Assembly: GCA_012295275.1 (NCBI GenBank) | Contig: CM022671.1 | Span: 24,160,322-24,202,821, forward strand | Length of the DNA: 42,500 nucleotides | Direction of reading: 5' to 3' | From: Chrysomallon squamiferum | Lineage: Eukaryota; Mollusca; Gastropoda; Neomphalida; Peltospiridae | Shown: positions 23,794-35,743 of the stretch, one piece after another | Layout of the letters: the number at the start of each line of letters is the position of its first letter | Position numbering within the stretch: the first letter of the stretch is position 1 | Program-made: the position numbers and the translations under genes | The notes under the pieces: generated by a model | What the model was told of the DNA's origin: nothing | The model's database searches: none | The model's input: the letters and a program-made list of their open reading frames with translations, nothing else

Positions 23794-24774
23794 TGATTCA
23801 AAGTAAAAATAGCTATGTGCTTTTCATAAAATAGATCAGCGCTGCTCGCTAGACTGGTTTCAGTTATCAGGAATTTATATTTTCTACTGTTTTCCGCTGT
23901 AGAATATAATCACCAAAATCTATTCCAGCGCTTTGAGGGAACCATCCTGAAAACAAATAATGTTGACATCTCGATTTCGCGGACCTCGGTTTTCCGGATT
24001 TAGGAAAAAAAAAAAAAATTTAACTTACCGCCATTTCCCACTTGAAACCTTACTTACAGGTACTGTTTTGTTATTGCGAGTCCAGCTGTACGATCAACCT
24101 ACTTTCCATCAAGATAAGAGCAAATTTTACAACTGCACCTGTAACCATCCTAAGCTAACAAACGTCAACCAAACTAGCCTACTGTACTATTACATTTTTC
24201 TTTACATATACTGTACATTTGTTTACATGTCTGTGCTTTTTTGTTAGATTGTTATATTATTTTATTATATATCTGTTAATGTTTACATTCGCGATTTCCA
24301 AGACTTTTGCATATTCTGGACTGGTCTTCCCCATCTTAGTCCATAAAATCGACGTCAACAGTAATACAACCTTATTACTAACTGCGTAAATTTTACTTTC
24401 TGTTGTAGGCTACATTGATCATTAGTTTTTCCATCGCTGACAAGGAAATAATCTGAAACATGAATATTGTAGAACCTAATTACCAAATCATTTAAATTTT
24501 ATTAATATTTTATTTAACTTTTCTTGTAGAATACGTTCAGCAAAACTTTTTCCAGCGCGAAAAAGGAATTCGTCTGAAATCGCAAATTTCAGAATTTGTG
24601 TCTAAAACGAGGGATCCTCTAGAATGTGCAAGATACTGCGGAATGAAAATAGACTGTTTGGCTTTTAACCATAATGTTAACGCAAACGACTGTGAACTGA
24701 TCTTTAGTCTAGCAGAAAACGACACAAAAGAGATGGATACGTCTTGGAGTTACTACAGATCAAATTTATGTTGA
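20001..24774 (+). CDS. Secreted F-type lectin with C-terminal PAN/Apple domain, copy 4
   Basis: Coding exons are 20001-20052, 22781-23005, 23286-23534 and 24530-24774; the product is 256 aa with phase-1 introns. The signal exon is two codons shorter than in the other copies (MEMKSGIIFVLILSMAQ) but still has a hydrophobic core. The lectin domain has CSHSDVND, PWWMVDLQG, NRGDAVWER (intact RxDx4R) and CLTLCNVQVF, with TFKC in place of TFTC. The PAN domain resembles copy 2 (KSQ, PLEC, MKID, FSLAEND) and has KGIRL instead of KGTRL. A poly(A) signal lies at 24850-24855. Intron 3 holds two relics of further PAN exons. Confidence 0.87.
20685..20864 (+). other. Conserved intron-1 block with 59-codon ORF (unit 4)
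   Basis: The ORF starts MTIRIPKE and contains ISGMNSCVHASTFLY and QIITDVKRMKVK. Relative to the unit 2 copy it lacks exactly five codons, so the frame is preserved. It is followed by TTAGATAAAG. Confidence 0.35.
20941..21090 (-). repeat. tRNA-derived SINE-like element, minus orientation
   Basis: The minus strand starts GAGTTGGTTAGAGCGCTG, typical of a tRNA A-box region, followed by CCCCGGTTAAAAGTC, which resembles a B box. The tail includes CTCAAGCTGCTAAACTC. A relative lies at 10529-10660 on the other strand between homologous flanks. Confidence 0.6.
21731..21783. repeat. (AAT)n microsatellite
   Basis: Pure AAT run in intron 1 of copy 4. A poly(A) run of about 27 nt follows at 21934-21960. 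Confidence 0.95.
23190..23246. repeat. (AGT)n microsatellite
   Basis: Pure AGT run just before the second lectin exon of copy 4. The serine run translated across it is not part of the protein. Confidence 0.96.
23743..23791. repeat. (AAT)n microsatellite in intron 3 of copy 4
   Basis: AAT run. Unit 3 has an AAAAT-type run at the equivalent position (17870-17905). Confidence 0.9.
23903..23962 (+). pseudogene. Relic PAN exon A in intron 3 of copy 4
   Basis: After CTGTAG, in phase 1, the sequence reads EYNHQNLFQRFEGTILKTN, very close to EYVQQNFFQREKGTRLKTQ of the true exon. Similarity stops where a block shared with unit 3 (ACCTCGGTTTTCC) begins. Confidence 0.7.
24409..24459 (+). pseudogene. 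Relic PAN exon B in intron 3 of copy 4
   Basis: After TTGTAG, the sequence reads GYIDH*FFHR*QGNNLK, aligning with the start of the true PAN exon, with two stops. Its counterpart in unit 2 is at 12188. Confidence 0.6.
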
Positions 24775-24849
24775 AACTGCAACCAGATATTACTTTATTC
24801 TGTTTGGGAAAATATTCAGCTGTTGTGTATTTCATCTGAAATATGAGAG

Positions 24850-24855
24850 AATAAA
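24850..24855 (+). terminator. Poly(A) signal AATAAA, lectin copy 4
   Basis: This lies about 75 bp after the stop and resembles the copy 1 site (GAGAGAATAAA). Confidence 0.6.
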
Positions 24856-25130
24856 AGAAATATTTTCTGTATTATAAATAAATTTCATGTTGTCAGAACC
24901 TAAACGATGTTTGGTGATCTGTTTGTCCATATCTTGTTAAAAAATTAAACAACTCTGGCTCTCACTCACTCTTGTTTTTTTCTTTTTGGAATATGAAAAT
25001 ATACTGGCCACAATTTAAAATGATGGATTCCTCCTTCTTATTATATATTCCTCTGATGTTTTCTTTGTTTCGTACTTATTGTCATTCTCTCTTTCTTTCT
25101 CAGAATCAATAGTATCCAGTCATTTACAAC

Positions 25131-25275
25131 CCGTCCATCCACGAAGCTTCATTCGATTTGTTCAAACTGATATAAATCACTTTTATGCGGTAATATTAAC
25201 ATCAATAATATTTGTGTGCAATTGCATATGCCTGTTAACAACAGACAAAACCAGTATTCAGTAATTTTACATCTT
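25131..25275 (+). repeat. Dispersed non-coding repeat, copy 1
   Basis: This matches 28764-28905 (shared words: AAGCTTCATT, TAATATTAACATCAATAATAT, CAATTGCAT, CTGTTAACAAC/CCAATCAACAAC, GTAATTTTAC). The copies are direct repeats about 3.6 kb apart. The CAATTGCATGTGCC part recalls the lectin promoter flank, which may be its origin. Confidence 0.6.
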
Positions 25276-28200
25276 CAGTAAGATTAGTAACACAAAGAAT
25301 CATAGCAACTGTGCCACAACCATGACATTCACTCCCCAGCAATATCAAAGAGCCTGAAACAACATTTACATTGAAAGCATTAATGAAGACCCATTTTTTT
25401 CTAGTCTAGTCTATATGAACCACTTTCTTAATATTTAGTCATGTTGTTTTTTCTCCTTTATAAACGCTAAATTTAGTCGATTCATTATTTTAGACAATAT
25501 TTTAAAATTAATTCTATCATTCTGAAAAATCATTATGACATGTTCAACATTATTTTCACATTTATCTTAAAGTCCAAGTCTTCTTATCTTTTTGTTTATT
25601 ATTTTTACATAGAAACATACTTTTAAGCATACTTAGTGTGAAAGGGCTGCTGTATAAACGTGCTGAATAACAACAACAACAACAACAACAACAACAATAA
25701 TAATAATACACGACAAAATATACCTTAGAAAAAAAGATAACTGATTGTAGCTTTTTAATACAATTTTCATAATTTATTAACTGAATAAAATAACAAAAAG
25801 TATTTATCAAAGTGCGTTGATACTCATATATTGTCAAACCTTGTGATAACACCAATAGTACTGCTTGATTTTGGCATTATAATGAGATGGTTAGAATAAA
25901 GAATTTTCTAAGATTATGAATTACTGCATACAATTAATCACAGCAGCTTTTACTAAGACAATTTTCCATGTAATTAATAATGTTATCAAAATTTTATATA
26001 TAAGAATTTTACCATCGTAATCACAATAGCTTTAGAGTGAAATGACTGGTACAATTAAAAGTCAGTATCGAGTAGAAAGTGTTCCGGAAAGAAACGAAAT
26101 AATTGGATTCACATACCTTTGACCAAATATATCTTTTCTGGTTTACGTGTAAACTTCCAGCATGTCCTTAATGAACTTTAGGGAACTATAGTTAACGGTA
26201 TTGTCTGTACGGACCAGGTGTTTATAAAGTATCCTACAGTGCTCGGGTAAGCAATGCAGTTCGCTCAATCCCAATGATATATGATGATCTTGTCACAATA
26301 CATGTTTCTGTATTCTCAACCCGTTAGATATAGTTTCTTTTCTGTTTCCAGAACAAACGTTATACTCCGTACAACAAAAAAAAAAAAAAAAAAAATGGCG
26401 GCTTACAGATATTTTTTAATTTCTTTTGTTGGGCGGAAACAACCAAAAAATGTTTATTTGGAAGCTAGCAGAATATATTTAGGAAGAATTTATCGTATCA
26501 CCAAAGGTACATTTTAAGTTTTAAAATCTGACATGTCAGTTTCGCTGAACAAAGTTTTGGTGATAATAAAAAGATATACTGTACTATGTTAACACAACAT
26601 TCTGAAAGCGCTTTTATTAATAAAATTAGTTTATATAACCCAAATGAAGTATTGACAAGTTTGGTGTGATTTTTTTTTTTTTTTTTTTTTCTGTTTTAAG
26701 TCCTATAGAACGTGCTTCTTTGATTACTTAAAATTAAACAATATTTTGCTTCACGAAAACGAAAATTTAATGTGATATTGGGGTTGGTTTTGTTGTAAAA
26801 AACATAAAAATAAATTTAAATAAATAAAAAGAACGGCTAGATTTCAAGCGTTTTGGGAAATGAATAATTATATTAGCTTTATTAATACGTAAACATAATG
26901 ACTGGCATGAAATACTTCAAGGCAAGATCTATTTTCAATTCAAAGGGGTAAAAAAACACACACACACACACACGCACAAGCACACATACACTCTATCTAA
27001 TTCAAATAATTTAATATCAAATATTAACTATATTATATCTGACATGAAATGTTTGTTGTAATTTACATCTGCTTTGATCAGTAACCGACTTTTACTAAAG
27101 GAGATCTCAAATGTATTGATTTGTATAATGTATAATATACTTTGTCAAAAATTAATTAATATTCGAGAAGGAATATACACATGTAACAAGATTTCTAATA
27201 AGTACATTATTTTGTGCTTATAAAGTAATGTTTTAAAGATATGTGGTAAATAATCAGCAAAGAACAAGGATCTTCCAGTAAAACAAAACAAAAAACAAAA
27301 AATAATTATAATAATAAAAGTAAAAGAATAAAACAAAAAAATGTGTGATTGTTTACTAAAGATGTAAAATTGGTTTTATCTGTTTTTAACTGGCGTATGC
27401 TATTGTAACAAATATTACTGATGTTAATAATAGGGCACACAAGTGATTTATAATTAATTAAATTGAATGAAGCCTTTTGGATAATTTTATCGCAGATTTA
27501 TATAGAAGAGTTTCATCATAATCACAGTGGCTTTTAAATGAATCTTTTTTCTTCTTTTTTTTTTAAAACACGCTTGTCAAAATACGGTAACCGTAACAGT
27601 CATTTCAGACAACAGTATTTATACTAGCGGTTGTTTAAGACAGATATGCTTTTATCTCTGAGATTTTATAAAAGATTGTTATTTGTCATATTAAAATAGT
27701 AAAGATACTGGAACTGATCATGGAAAAGGTATGTTCATTTGGTCTGCGTAGGCCTATACATGTCACCAGAAATCAGGCTGCTTGGCCTCCAGCTACAACG
27801 TCAACACCGGCAAATGTGAGCACATTATCAACCCGAACACATTATCATTTAGTGACTTCATAAGCAATGAAACGAACTGGTTATACTATGGATCATTTTT
27901 TTATTATTATTATTTTATTTTATTTTTATTTTTATTTTTTTTTTGTTAATAAGAGGAACTTATAAGACATTTTTTGTTTTTAATTAAATTAAAAAAAAAT
28001 TATTAATAAAAGAAAAAGAAAAAGAAAAGGAGAAAATAAATAGTTTAATACAGAAATAATAAAGCCTTCTGAATGCTACTACCTATACAATTAGACGCTA
28101 CGACACTGTCAGTATATAATATCTTAAATAATTGAACGAGCTGTCTGGATCCGATTTTTCTTAATGAACGGAATTTAAAAAGGAAAAAAACGGAAATTAG

Positions 28201-28763
28201 GTCATTTATAACAGAGATTATTTTTGAAAATAATCCTCTGAACGATAATAACTACTAATAAACACTATGACACTGTTAGTGTAGTATATCTTTACAAAAT
28301 CAGAGATGGAAACTGCACAGTATACTCTTATTATTTATAAATATACAGTTAGTGTACCTGTATCTTCATGAGACAAATATTATCATATATATATATACGT
28401 TAATGTTTATTAATAAAAATATAATAATAAACTGAGCGTAAAGATTTTACTGTGTATAAGAATAGCGTCGCTGAATCTTTAAATTTTTATTGCAGCAAGG
28501 TTTTTAATATTTTTATTATTATTGAATTAACAGCCTAATCAATGGTTACCATTATGTTCATGTATTAGATCGAAAACTTAATTAGTTATGCCTTTGTCAT
28601 GCTTTGGTTAGATATATGAACATACATACTGCTATAATAGCGTCACGCTCTCTAATTCATGTAATTTAAATCTTTCTTTTTTTATTTATTAATTTCTACT
28701 TTTATTTTTTTTTATTTTTCTGACTTCTAAATTAGATGGATAATCACCGATCCATTAATTTGC

Positions 28764-28905
28764 TATCCATCCATCCACAAAGCTTCATTTGATATAATGA
28801 ATTATAAATCACGTGCATGCAGTAATATTAACATCAATAATATCTGTGCAATTGCATGTGCCAATCAACAACAAATACAACCAATTTTCTGTAATTTTAC
28901 TCCTT
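28764..28905 (+). repeat. Dispersed non-coding repeat, copy 2
   Basis: Partner of 25131-25275 in the same orientation. Confidence 0.6.
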
Positions 28906-29579
28906 TGGTAAACAGTAAGAGATTTCTTGTACTGCATGCTTCTTATTCCTAGCAATTTACGATTGTTTTAAAAACATTGAAATTTAAGCACAAAATAGCC
29001 CTTTTATTAGAAAATGTGTTTATCTATATAGCACGCACGCACACATACACACGAACATAATACATGCTACATGTTTTAGGGGATCGACATTATAGTTTTC
29101 AAATAGAAATGTTTTCTCTGATGTGAAAATTCCATTTGATTGCTCTGATATAAGGAAAACAGAAACACGTTATTTTATATGCATGACATTTTCTTACAAA
29201 CAGAACGTTGAAAATTAAATAAACTTAATAATTTCACGTTCGACTTAATGGAATATATGTTCAGTGGAATAAATATAAAGAAAATGACAAGTAGCAATTA
29301 GTGTAATAATAATAAAAAATTACTTCTATTTAAAATCATTCAACGTCAACACGCTAGGTTAATTTCTTCATTTATTATTTATGAAGAATTATTAAGTTTA
29401 CGTTAATCGGAAAACTGTTAAGGATTTAAAACATATTTGATGTTAAATCAATTATCTCATTCCTGTCAGAGATTGAACGCTAATAGCATGAAAAACCACC
29501 AAAGGTCAGTCCTCTTCAGTTATTTGTGAACTCTTTTATCAGTTATCTATGTTAGCATTATCGCTATTTCTCATCTAAT

Positions 29580-30235
29580 GGATTCACAGACTAGAGCTGC
29601 ATTATTGTGGTAACTACTCAATAATGTATTCACATCTGACATTTCCAAATTATTAATTTTACTTCCTATTTTAGTCATGTGTAGGAGCTTATATATATGT
29701 ATGTATGTATGTATGAGATAAATAATTGTTTTATTTTTCTACTTTCTTATTAATTTCAGTGTTATATACGTACTTGTAATAAAAAAAATAATGGATAACA
29801 AACGCGATTTGCTTCTGTAGTAAAGGCTGTTGTTTTAAATACATTTTTAACGATATTAACAAACTAGAGATGCATTATTGTTTAACTCTGAATAATTTAT
29901 TCACACTTGACATATTATTCACTTTCTTGCTCTAAGATGTTTTTTACTTCGTATTTCAGTCATTTGTGTACGAGTTTATATTTATGTACATACGAATGTA
30001 TCTTACAAACACATCTCCAAATTGATGTCACTCTGACTTTTATGAAACTATTTTCACAAAACAGAAATATGACATAAATAACTTTTATTTGTCTACTTTC
30101 TTATTAATTTCACATCTTTACATACATACTGGTAATAACAGATTAATGGATGACAAACACTGCTTCTAGAGTATAGAGTGTTTTTTTTGTTTGTTGTTTT
30201 AAATCAATTTTAAAGATATTAACGGCTAGATCTAT
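29580..30235 (+). repeat. Diverged tandem repeat, period about 290 bp
   Basis: The segment at 29590-29790 (ACTAGAGCTGCATTATTG ... TTAGTCATGTGTA) matches 29865-30110 (ACTAGAGATGCATTATTG ... TCAGTCATTTGTGTA). The preceding GTTGTTTTAAAT block at about 29830 recurs at about 30195. That makes two full copies and one partial copy. Non-coding. Confidence 0.6.
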
Positions 30236-30774
30236 AAAACAGTCTTCATTTGAAACAGAAAAATAAGTAAACAAAAGATTGCTAATCCAGTTTTTTTTTC
30301 ATCAGTTCTAATTCATGACAGGCAGTCAAAAGGGGATGACTTTTCTTCGATTTGAGAAAAATGGATAAAACTGCTTGAATTTAGTAACAGAAATAAAATT
30401 TACAAATAAAAGACAAATGTAGAATGCAGCTAACACATCGCTTCATATAACATATTAAAATCTGGCAAAAATATAAAAAGTTTTAACACATTCAACTGCA
30501 TAATTTCCATCTTCACAAATGTCAGTGAAATCCATGACACATTATTAAACCGGCTTTGAGGAGTTAGTTTAATCAAATTTATCAATGGAATTGTCAGTCA
30601 TGTTTTTATCATTCTGAAAGTTTGAGTGCCCCTGTTTCAAAAGGTAACCCACTTTTTGAATGCCACTCCGCTTAAGTAATAATCTTGCTTGTAAAATGTA
30701 TTATTAGTGAACAAGGGAGATAAAACTTCAGTGTAATCTATTTCGAGTCCCAGTAAAATATTAAACAAATGTTT

Positions 30775-32859
30775 TCAACCGTTACTCAGACTGTCTTGAT
30801 TACAACTTGAATCACATTCTTTGTTCTCCTGTTTATCCGAATTTTGTTCTTTTTTCACCGACATATTTTCTTCTTGTTGAGAACTTTCCACATTTCCTTC
30901 TTGAGAGTTTTTTACTGTTTCATCATTCTCCTCTTGTTTCTCGTCATTTTCTTCTTGATCTTCATCACTTTCTTCATCTTCTTCCTCTTCATTTTCATTA
31001 GCCTGGCCTGGAAAAAATAAAACAAAAAGCATTTGACAACCGAATATAATTATGGAAAACAAATAGATAACTTGTTTAATCATAAAATTAATTTTTTCTT
31101 ATTCTGAATAAGAAAGTTACTGATACCATTACTAAAAAGAACGAAAAATAAAAATATTAACATAAAAGACACTCCAAAAATCATTATGTAAAACATATCT
31201 TATCAAAAACATAAACAAACCAAACTGAACATGCATAAACATTTCTTAAACATTAACAAATTATTTTAAAATGAAACAAAAGAAAAACTTTGAAATAATG
31301 ACATTTTTCATTAAAACCTACCATTTGATGAATTATCCTTCTTTGGCTTCTTTCTTTTTAATTTCAATTTTTCCTTTTTCTTCAGTCTGAAAAATACATG
31401 GCATAGTCTTTATGAGAACTGTAATAATGTATATTTATTTATTAATTTATTTATTCCACACATTTAATAATTTTGAATGAAGAGGTTACTAACTTTCTTT
31501 TCATTTGGTGTTACAGTTTTTTTAACACTAATAAAATTAACATCTGAAAGAAATTTGTTCTAAGACTTATCCATGGCTACCTAATTAGTTAAAAGGAAGA
31601 TTCTTCTACATATATGTTTCTACAGACAAGAAAGAACAAACCATGCCCTGCGATAAACCAGACAGGAATGATGCAGATGGGATGCCCTTAAAACAAATGA
31701 TAAATAATTTGAAATATTCTTTACCAAAAATCCTGTCTACATTGATATGGTTCTAAGTATAATTTCTCAACCAGCTGATTCAGCATTTATTTCACATATA
31801 AAGAAAAGTGTAAAAATGAAATAAAACCTTTTTTGTCTTTTCTTGGCTTTTCTTTCCTCTGCTTCTCTTTTGTGTGCTTCCAGTCTGGCCTGAAATTCTT
31901 TGTCTTGATCTTCCTGATAGAAATGTTTTTCAAATAAACTTGTTTTAAACAAATATTAAAACTATCATTTCCAGTTAACTAATAAAATTATAAATCCTGT
32001 TTTCTATAGTAATAAAAAATAAAAAATATTTAATTTATATTTAAAAATTTGCTAATTAAAAACTTTTACAATTACCTCAAATTTAAATAAATATCAAATA
32101 ACTGCATCACATGTGTTAATAAAAAGCAACAATGCAGTAATAAATAATATTTTCTTTTTAATGGTAATAGATATTATTTCCATCTTTGTTAGAAATTAAA
32201 GGTGCACATGTACACAAGTTATAACTGGTTTCTTAATGCATTCACAAAGTAAATATAACTTTAAAAATATTAAATATTGAGTATGGATAATTAAGTTAAT
32301 AACCAAATCACAATACATAAGGAATAACACATTAACTTTATCAGATTTGCATTAATCTATAAATGGAATAGAATTCAATTAATATTTAGTAACTTACTTC
32401 ATCATAATTCATAATTTATTTTCTAAATATACAGCAAAGCTTTAATAAATACATGTATATGTATATATATATATAATGAAAAATGTACCTTTGCATGTTT
32501 TTCGTTTAAGAATTTCTGTCTGGCATATTCTCGTCTGCGGACACCTCGATACACGTGGAAGTCACCACTTCCAGCACCTGCACTGGATCCTGTCAACAGT
32601 CATTATACAGACATAAATTTCAGTGAACTGTCATCTTTATACATCATTTAGTTTATATAAATGGCTTTACATAAATATATTTAAAAAAATATTATTTAGA
32701 AATGTTATTATAAATACTCCCTGTCTGCTAACTCAAATTTGTTTCAATAACATTTAGTACTTTCAAAACATTGGACCTAAACTGAAAACTTTAAATGCTG
32801 AATTAAAGCTATAAACTATAATGCTATAAATCTTCATAGCATATTCCTTTATTATGTAA

Positions 32860-32892
<33 letters not shown>

Positions 32893-33643
32893 TAATAATA
32901 ATAAAACAATAAATCACCAACATACTTTCAAAACAAATATAATTTACATTTCGAAAAAAAAAATTGATTATTAGAAAATATTACTGGTAATTTTTAACAA
33001 ATTAAACATGTATAAAACTCCTTTGGAATAGCATCCATACTACTGAGTACTGTAATGTTCAGAATGATTTAATGGCACAAAAGTATTAGTACCCACCCCA
33101 AACATTTCTTATGAATTCCAGTGGAGCTCTCATGGAAGGATCTTTAGATCTCTCTGGAATGTAAACTTCCTTTGTCTGAAATATAAGAAAATATTTATCT
33201 CTTTAACACGTTCACGTATCCAAAATGTAGTTGCCATAATTCTACTAAACTAAACTCTCGACCCCCGCCACCCCCAAAAAGTAAAGACTGACAAATTCCC
33301 AAAAAGAGATTTTAAATTCATAAACGAAACGAAACATTGAAAAATTAAATAAATATAAATAAATAAAGAGAAATTAAAGAACAAGTTATACAACGCATTA
33401 CAGTTTATATTATTATTAAATCATAAATGAAGTAAAGGATACAAATTATATATTTTTAAAAAGTATAATTATTAAAAATAACAAAAAAAATTACTAATCA
33501 GAATAGTCTGCTAATACAAAGGTATTTAAAATAACGAAATCATTATGTATTACAGGATTTTTCATTAATTTGTCAAGTTTCATTCGTTGAAGTTCATAGG
33601 GTGTTTTGGCCACGACAATTTTTCCGTCTTCCTTTTCAGCCAT
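30775..33643 (-). CDS. PRKRIP1: PRKRIP1-like spliceosome-associated dsRNA-binding protein
   Basis: Six coding exons on the minus strand: 33643-33554, 33175-33097, 32589-32489, 31913-31828, 31386-31322 and 31007-30775. They add up to 654 nt and 217 aa. Conserved family blocks: [15 protein letters not shown] (residues about 16-30), [22 protein letters not shown], the diagnostic [21 protein letters not shown], and the long charged helix [25 protein letters not shown] basic [15 protein letters not shown] stretch follows, then an acidic Glu/Asp/Ser/Asn-rich tail of about 78 residues. The vertebrate protein binds dsRNA, interacts with and inhibits PKR, and is seen in the catalytic spliceosome; it is nuclear. 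The protein here is somewhat longer than the human one, mainly through the acidic tail. The gene faces HVCN1 head-to-head. Confidence 0.93.
32867..32903. repeat. (AAT)n microsatellite in PRKRIP1 intron 2
   Basis: AAT run with one AAAT interruption, within the intron between exons 2 and 3. Confidence 0.9.
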
Positions 33644-34409
33644 GTTTAGTTTATCGAACTCTTTTGTAAAAGAACCAATAATATATCAAGTATCTACTGA
33701 TCGAGACTAAATTTACCATACTATTGAAATCGAGACTACTTGATGAAATAAAATTAATTGATAATAATAAAAATAAAATAAATTAATTAATTAAAATTTT
33801 ATAATAACATAGATTAAGTGACATCGAGTCCAATTTTAACACGTAGTAATATCAATGGAGTAATTAAAACATCTTTCAGGCGAAAACAAAAATTGATAAG
33901 TGCCAATATAATATTATTGAATAAATTGCACGTGCAAAAAATGAACAGAAGCAGTTGCCAGCATGTAATTAACAGGCTATTAAAAGAAAATCTTTTGGCA
34001 GTTAAAATTTTCTCTTAGCATTTTCTTTAGATGATTAAATACGAGCGTTGTTTATAACTTGTATGAAGAATGTTATTTGATACATCACTTGACCCGTTTT
34101 CTTGCCACTCAAGGGGGCGTGGTTCACTTAAGTTTTACTGAAAGAGTTTTTTCAAGCAGAGATATTATTTGCGAAAATGTAAATAACAGTCTAATTAGCT
34201 ATAAATTACAAGTGAATATTATCAAAATTCTTTGCAGGTAATTTATTCATTTTGTGGATATTTTTATTGAAAAGAATTGATCTAATGACTCGTCATACCT
34301 GAAACTACATTTCTATATCATGTTTCTCTTTAATATAAAAATAATGGACTGTCTTTTTTTTTTATAATTTTTGAAAAATTCCTTAATTTACACTTATTTT
34401 ATTTTGAAG
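33644..34409. promoter_or_regulatory. Divergent intergenic region of PRKRIP1 and HVCN1
   Basis: Only about 770 bp separate the two divergent start codons, so a shared promoter region is likely. A CAG followed by GTAATT at 34235-34243 could be the donor of an HVCN1 5' UTR exon. The segment 34110-34125 (CAAGGGGGCGTGGTTC) is unusually GC-rich for this window and contains a GGGGCGTGG GC-box/KLF-like word. Confidence 0.45.
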
Positions 34410-35743
34410 ATGAAGATGGACAGGTTTTTGAAGATGCATGATGACATTGAAAGAGTTATAGAGAATGACACTTGTGATTCAGCGACGAAGGATTCTGCTG
34501 GCTCGTCAAGTGAGGAAAAGGAAATCAAATCATTTCGAGAACGTGTTAACTACATTATTCATACCAACAAATTTCAGTTTGGAATCATAGCACTGGTCAT
34601 CCTTGACTGTTTTCTTGTCATCATTGAACTCATTCTGGACTTGAAAGTGTTTGAGCTTCCAGAACATGCTAGTCACGTTGCACCCAAAGTTATCCATTAC
34701 TGCAGTATTGGCATCTTGAGCGTCTTCATGGTGGAGATAGTTTTCCGAGCATATGCACTGCGACTGGGATTCTTCAAACACAAAGCTGAAATGTTTGATT
34801 CATTTGTGGTCATCATCTCCTTTGTGCTGGACATTGTGTTCAGAAACCACACAGGTGCTGGTAATGGTATTGGTCTGCTTATTGTACTCAGGCTGTGGAG
34901 AGTGGCCAGAATTATGAATGGTAAATACAAATTTTATCTAATTAATACTGAGGAGTGACTAACATATTTCTCATTCTATTTCTTTTGCAAAATTACTTCT
35001 TTTTTCTTTTTTTCAGTTTAGATTTTAAAGGGTTTTTTGTTTGTTTTTTTCAATTTTTAAAAATATTTTAAATTACTCAGTTATTTGTACAGTTAATGTC
35101 ATGAAATAGGAAACAAAAAAGGATATTTATAGACAAGTGGTCTGCCTGTGAGTTATTTCCTGTTCCAGCTCATTTCAAACTCTTTTATCTTGACCATTAT
35201 ATATATATTTGCCAGGGAAAGAATATAAAAATAATTCTCCTACTTAACCAATAAAACACTAATAGTGCTATAAATAGGTGTCCTGCCTCTCATCCACTTT
35301 TTAAGTAATAAAAAAACAAAACAATAACATTTAGAACAACTATTCCAACAAAATGTGTTCATCTGTTTTTAATCATTCACTCATTTTAAATAACTAAAAT
35401 GATATTTATTATTAGAAATAAATATTTTCCAAAGAAACATTTTTTTGCAGGGATAATTCTATCAGTTACTCTTCGAGAAGGAAAGAAACTTAAACTGGAG
35501 CGAGATCTACGTCTTGCAGTTGAAGAAGATCTGGCCAAGTTTCATGAATACTGTGCTGAACTAGAACAAGAAATTGAATCTCTTAAAGCACTGCTTCAAG
35601 AACACAACATAGACTTTGTAGAGAAGCAGAGAAAGTCTCCAGTGACATCAGTTTCTCATGTTGTAGCTGATGTAAATGAACATTTGCCTAGCTTAGATTC
35701 TGCTTGTGACAAACCAAGTGAAATTTCAAGTGAGAAGACATAA
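34410..35743 (+). CDS. HVCN1: Voltage-gated proton channel Hv1
   Basis: Coding exons are 34410-34920 and 35451-35743 (phase 1); the product is 267 aa, close to the human 273. The start is the ATG directly after an AG acceptor at 34408-34409, so an upstream UTR exon is expected. The protein is a four-helix voltage-sensor domain without a separate pore. S1 carries the selectivity Asp66 (LVILDCFLVIIELILDL), S2 has Glu109 and Arg113, S3 has Asp130 and Asp141 (MFDSFVV, FVLDIV), and S4 is RLWRVARIMNG with gating arginines 161, 164 and 167. His96 before S2 matches one zinc-site histidine, and His147 in the S3-S4 loop may serve as the other. The C-terminal part is a coiled coil (LEQEIESLKALLQEH), as in dimeric Hv1. 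It extrudes protons during depolarisation, for example in phagocytes, gametes and epithelia. Confidence 0.96.

Larger units (their letters stand above)
24860..30770. other. Intergenic region between lectin array and PRKRIP1
   Basis: No gene can be supported. Contents seen: the tail of the array homology (about 25440-25565), a CAA/AAT simple repeat (25670-25708), a poly(A) run at about 26378-26395, a poly(T) run at about 26671-26690, a (CA)n stretch near 26957-26975, and two families of repeated blocks described separately. A possible tiny first exon (ATGGAAAAG followed by GTATGT at 27720) has no partner exon. Confidence 0.6.

Noticed and set aside
25562-25855. Minus-strand ORF with Tyr and Cys runs
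   Set aside because: It crosses the AAT/CAA simple repeat and has no domain or splice support.
29700-29715. CRISPR-like or other prokaryotic repeat systems
   Set aside because: The window is clearly metazoan; short repeats such as (TATG)n here are microsatellites without regular spacers.
30807-31001. Plus-strand ORF opposite PRKRIP1 exon 6
   Set aside because: Antisense of the low-complexity acidic tail.
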